Shown: piece by piece, positions 62,213 to 64,000 of the stretch
Position numbering within the stretch: the stretch's first letter is position 1
How the letters are laid out: every line of letters starts with the position of its first letter
Source of the DNA: Actinomycetales bacterium
Lineage (GTDB): Bacteria; Actinomycetota; Actinomycetes; Actinomycetales; Dermatophilaceae
Direction: 5' to 3'
Length of the DNA: 64,000 nt
Assembly: GCA_016710385.1 (NCBI GenBank)
Contig: JADJVX010000022.1
Span: 186,001-250,000, forward strand
The notes under the pieces: generated by a model
The model's database searches: none
Told to the model about the DNA's origin: nothing
What the model saw: the letters and a program-made list of their open reading frames with translations, nothing else
Position numbers and translations under genes: made by a program

Positions 62213-63088
62213 TCAGTTCACCAGGACGGCGCGGGCGGCTTTCACGGTGACGGTGGTGACCGGGCCGGTGACGGTCACCGTTTCCGGGATCACCGTCCAG
62301 GGGCCGCCGTCGACGCGGAAGTCCGCGGTGAAGGTCGTGTCGACCCGCACGGCATACGAGCCGGTCTGCGGGTAGGCGTGGGTGATGTCACCGTTCGGGT
62401 AGACACCGCCAGGACTGCGGGTCGGACCGAAGGTTGCGCCGTCGCCGAAGACATAGGTGAAGTGGTCGACCTTGGGGCGGATCTCGACCCGCCTGCCCAG
62501 CATCCGGGCCGGGTCGATCGCTTCGACCTCGCCGGGTTCGTAGCCCTGGCTGGACCAGTTCACCCGATAGAACGTCTTGAGCCCGACCAGAGTCACGTCC
62601 CCGACCGGTTGGGTGGAGATCGACGCGGTGGCCCACGGCGTGTTGTGCATCGCGTCGCGCAGCATCGCCAAGGTCACGGTCGGGGCGGCTCCGGGGACCT
62701 GTGCAGCGAAACAGGTCGACCCGACATTGACCCACGGCTGGGTGCTGCCCCGCGGGCGGGCGAAGATGTCGTAGAGGAACCCTGACCCGATCTGTTGCCC
62801 GTTGACCTGACAGCCGGCCACCGCCCGCTGGCAGGCGGCATCCGTTTGCGGGGCGTTGAGGACCGGACAAGCCAGCTCGACCCGGTACTCCATCGGCGTC
62901 GCCACGACCTGCCCGTGCAGATCCTTCCCCTGCGCCAGCTGTGCCGTCTTCTCTTCGGTGACCCGGGCGACCGTCCCTTCGCCGTTGACCGCGACCCCGA
63001 GAACGTCCACCTCGCCGGCCGCGGCCGAGGGAGACAGAGAGAAGGTGAGCAAGAGCAGTGCCACGGTAGTGCCGATGATCCGCCTCAT
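62213..63088 (-). CDS. Secreted PKD-like domain protein
   Basis: 291 residues. A signal peptide spans residues 1-24 (RRIIGTTVALLLLTFSLSPSAAAG). The C-terminal part (about 195-270) has the PKD-like pattern FTYVFGDGATFGPTRSPGG, DITHAYPQTGSYAVRV. Probably a cell-surface or extracellular protein; ligand unknown. Its ATG overlaps the stop of the lipoprotein gene (ATGA), so they are coupled. Confidence 0.85.
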   Translation of the reverse strand: MRRIIGTTVALLLLTFSLSPSAAAGEVDVLGVAVNGEGTVARVTEEKTAQLAQGKDLHGQVVATPMEYRVELACPVLNAPQTDAACQRAVAGCQVNGQQIGSGFLYDIFARPRGSTQPWVNVGSTCFAAQVPGAAPTVTLAMLRDAMHNTPWATASISTQPVGDVTLVGLKTFYRVNWSSQGYEPGEVEAIDPARMLGRRVEIRPKVDHFTYVFGDGATFGPTRSPGGVYPNGDITHAYPQTGSYAVRVDTTFTADFRVDGGPWTVIPETVTVTGPVTTVTVKAARAVLVN

Positions 63089-63732
63089 TGCCGGACCCTC
63101 ACCCCGTTGACCAGCCAATGACCGTCGGTGCGAACGAGATCCACAACGAGGATGCCCGTTTTTGCGGTCCACGTTTGGTGAGTGGCGCCCGTCGAATCGA
63201 TGATGCGGACCGCCTGTTGGTTGACAACTACGTCGACCGAGTAAACCGCTCCCACTGCGGTATCCCCGACGAGCATCACGTCGGTGAACACGAAGGGTTG
63301 TCTGTCCAAACGTCGTTGGTTGGCGACAAGCTCGGCAAAGAAGTCCTCGTATCCAGCGCATGACTTGCACGTTGAAGTCGAGAGGCGAGCTACCGCGCCC
63401 CGCTCCGGAAGTGTGTATCCGCGGTTCAGTGCCGTCATGAAGTAGCGGGCAAAGGCCTCTGCCCCCTGCGGAGTGTTGGGCAGGGCGTCGGCTGGCACGT
63501 CCGTTGGGTAGGGCGGTCTTGTCGCCGATCCGCTCGTCGATGCAGACGGCGACCCCACGCTCGTCGATGCCGATGAGCTCGTCGTGGCAACAAGACTGGT
63601 CGTTGAACCCGTCGGAGGCGCCGGCGAACCAGTCGTGCACCCAGCCAGCCCCAGCGCCCACGCCAGCCCCGTGACTGCCGCCGGCACGGCATACCGCAGC
63701 CGTTGTCCGTTCACCCTCTGCTCCTTGCCCAT
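63085..63732 (-). CDS. DUF6318-family lipoprotein
   Basis: 215 residues. The N-terminus ends in the lipobox LGLAGC, then a Ser/Thr-rich linker, then the DUF6318 core PQGAEAFARYFMTALNRGYTL and TCKSCAGYEDFFAE. It should be lipid-anchored outside the membrane. Function unknown; operon with the PKD-like protein. Confidence 0.88.
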   Translation of the reverse strand: MGKEQRVNGQRLRYAVPAAVTGLAWALGLAGCTTGSPAPPTGSTTSLVATTSSSASTSVGSPSASTSGSATRPPYPTDVPADALPNTPQGAEAFARYFMTALNRGYTLPERGAVARLSTSTCKSCAGYEDFFAELVANQRRLDRQPFVFTDVMLVGDTAVGAVYSVDVVVNQQAVRIIDSTGATHQTWTAKTGILVVDLVRTDGHWLVNGVRVRQ

Positions 63733-63883
63733 CGCCCCTCAACCGACTCGCCGAGTCTGCCAGCAACCCGCCCCGACCGCGCGGCGTCATCCACAGGCTG
63801 CCCGCCCCAACGGCCCCCCCCCCCCCCCGCCGCCCCAACGGACCCAACGGACCCACCGGACCAGGCGGATCTACGATCCGTGT
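63733..63883. other. Intergenic region with a 15-C homopolymer
   Basis: A run of 15 C at 63814-63828 is followed by degenerate CCCAACGGA repeats. This is between divergent genes and could affect promoter spacing if it varies in length. Confidence 0.6.
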
Positions 63884-64000
63884 ATGAGCAGAGGCCCGGC
63901 CGCCCACGGACGCCGCGCGATGAGGGGGCGCTCGCCCGACGAACCGCACCGGGCGTCGACGCCGCTGGAGCTGACCTTCGATCTCACCTTCGTCGTGGCG
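63884..64000 (+). CDS. LtrA-family (low temperature requirement) protein, 5' end only
   Basis: 39 codons before the edge: MSRGPAAHGRRAMRGRSPDE then TPLELTFDLTFVVA, which is the first membrane helix signature of LtrA proteins. ATG 63884 and ATG 63920 are both possible starts. Confidence 0.75.
   Translation, partial: MSRGPAAHGRRAMRGRSPDEPHRASTPLELTFDLTFVVA

Overview
The window is high-GC DNA from an actinobacterium. Family-level placement is inference, but an Intrasporangiaceae/Dermatophilaceae-like organism fits. Supporting content: a DUF222/HNH (13E12-type) protein, mycothiol-type DinB/maleylpyruvate-isomerase proteins, an F420-type LLM oxidoreductase, a SigB/SigF-like sigma factor beside a GAF-ANTAR protein, a DUF6318 lipoprotein, and a small SRP RNA near tRNA-Ser. 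A short word, GGTATGCCG (reverse CGGCATACC), recurs across the core DNA on both strands, inside and outside genes.

Layout. 1-5.3 kb: a giant secreted repeat protein, cut by the left edge. 5.3-9 kb: an atypical response regulator, SRP RNA, tRNA-Ser(GGA), a GAF-ANTAR protein and a stress sigma factor. 9.3-14.2 kb: otsA-otsB-ctaD run with overlapping start/stop codons, then a GNAT. 14.2-17.1 kb: a lower-GC cassette lacking the signature word (XRE/ImmA metalloprotease, unknown protein, GIY-YIG nuclease). 17.3-25 kb: housekeeping genes including two neighbouring loci with single-base homopolymer indels (M50 peptidase, DUF2237). 25-31.6 kb: glycogen phosphorylase and a zinc phospholipase C-like operon. 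32.6-44.4 kb: transporter and regulator loci with clear operator palindromes (TetR/DUF4386, MarR/protoglobin, TetR/dehydrogenase-crotonase). 44.4-49 kb: HSP90-like/large repeat protein/YbjN operon. 49-57.7 kb: small genes, a DUF222-HNH protein, a mannitol PTS locus broken by a deletion and a nonsense codon, APC permease plus universal stress protein. 57.8-62 kb: tail of a polymorphic toxin locus with immunity genes, interrupted by a decayed IS3-like element. 62.2-64 kb: secreted PKD-like protein, DUF6318 lipoprotein and the start of an LtrA-family gene.

The most unusual signal is a family of 52-bp tandem repeats in four intergenic arrays (22.2, 31.7-32.5, 54.3-54.7 and 62.1 kb). All arrays share one half of the unit, which contains the CGGCATACC word; the other half is array-specific. 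The same word also makes the arms of terminator-like hairpins. Together these look like a recurrent DNA address or uptake/segregation-type sequence of unknown function. A second theme is decay or sequence error: at least six genes carry single-base indels, nonsense codons or deletion scars.
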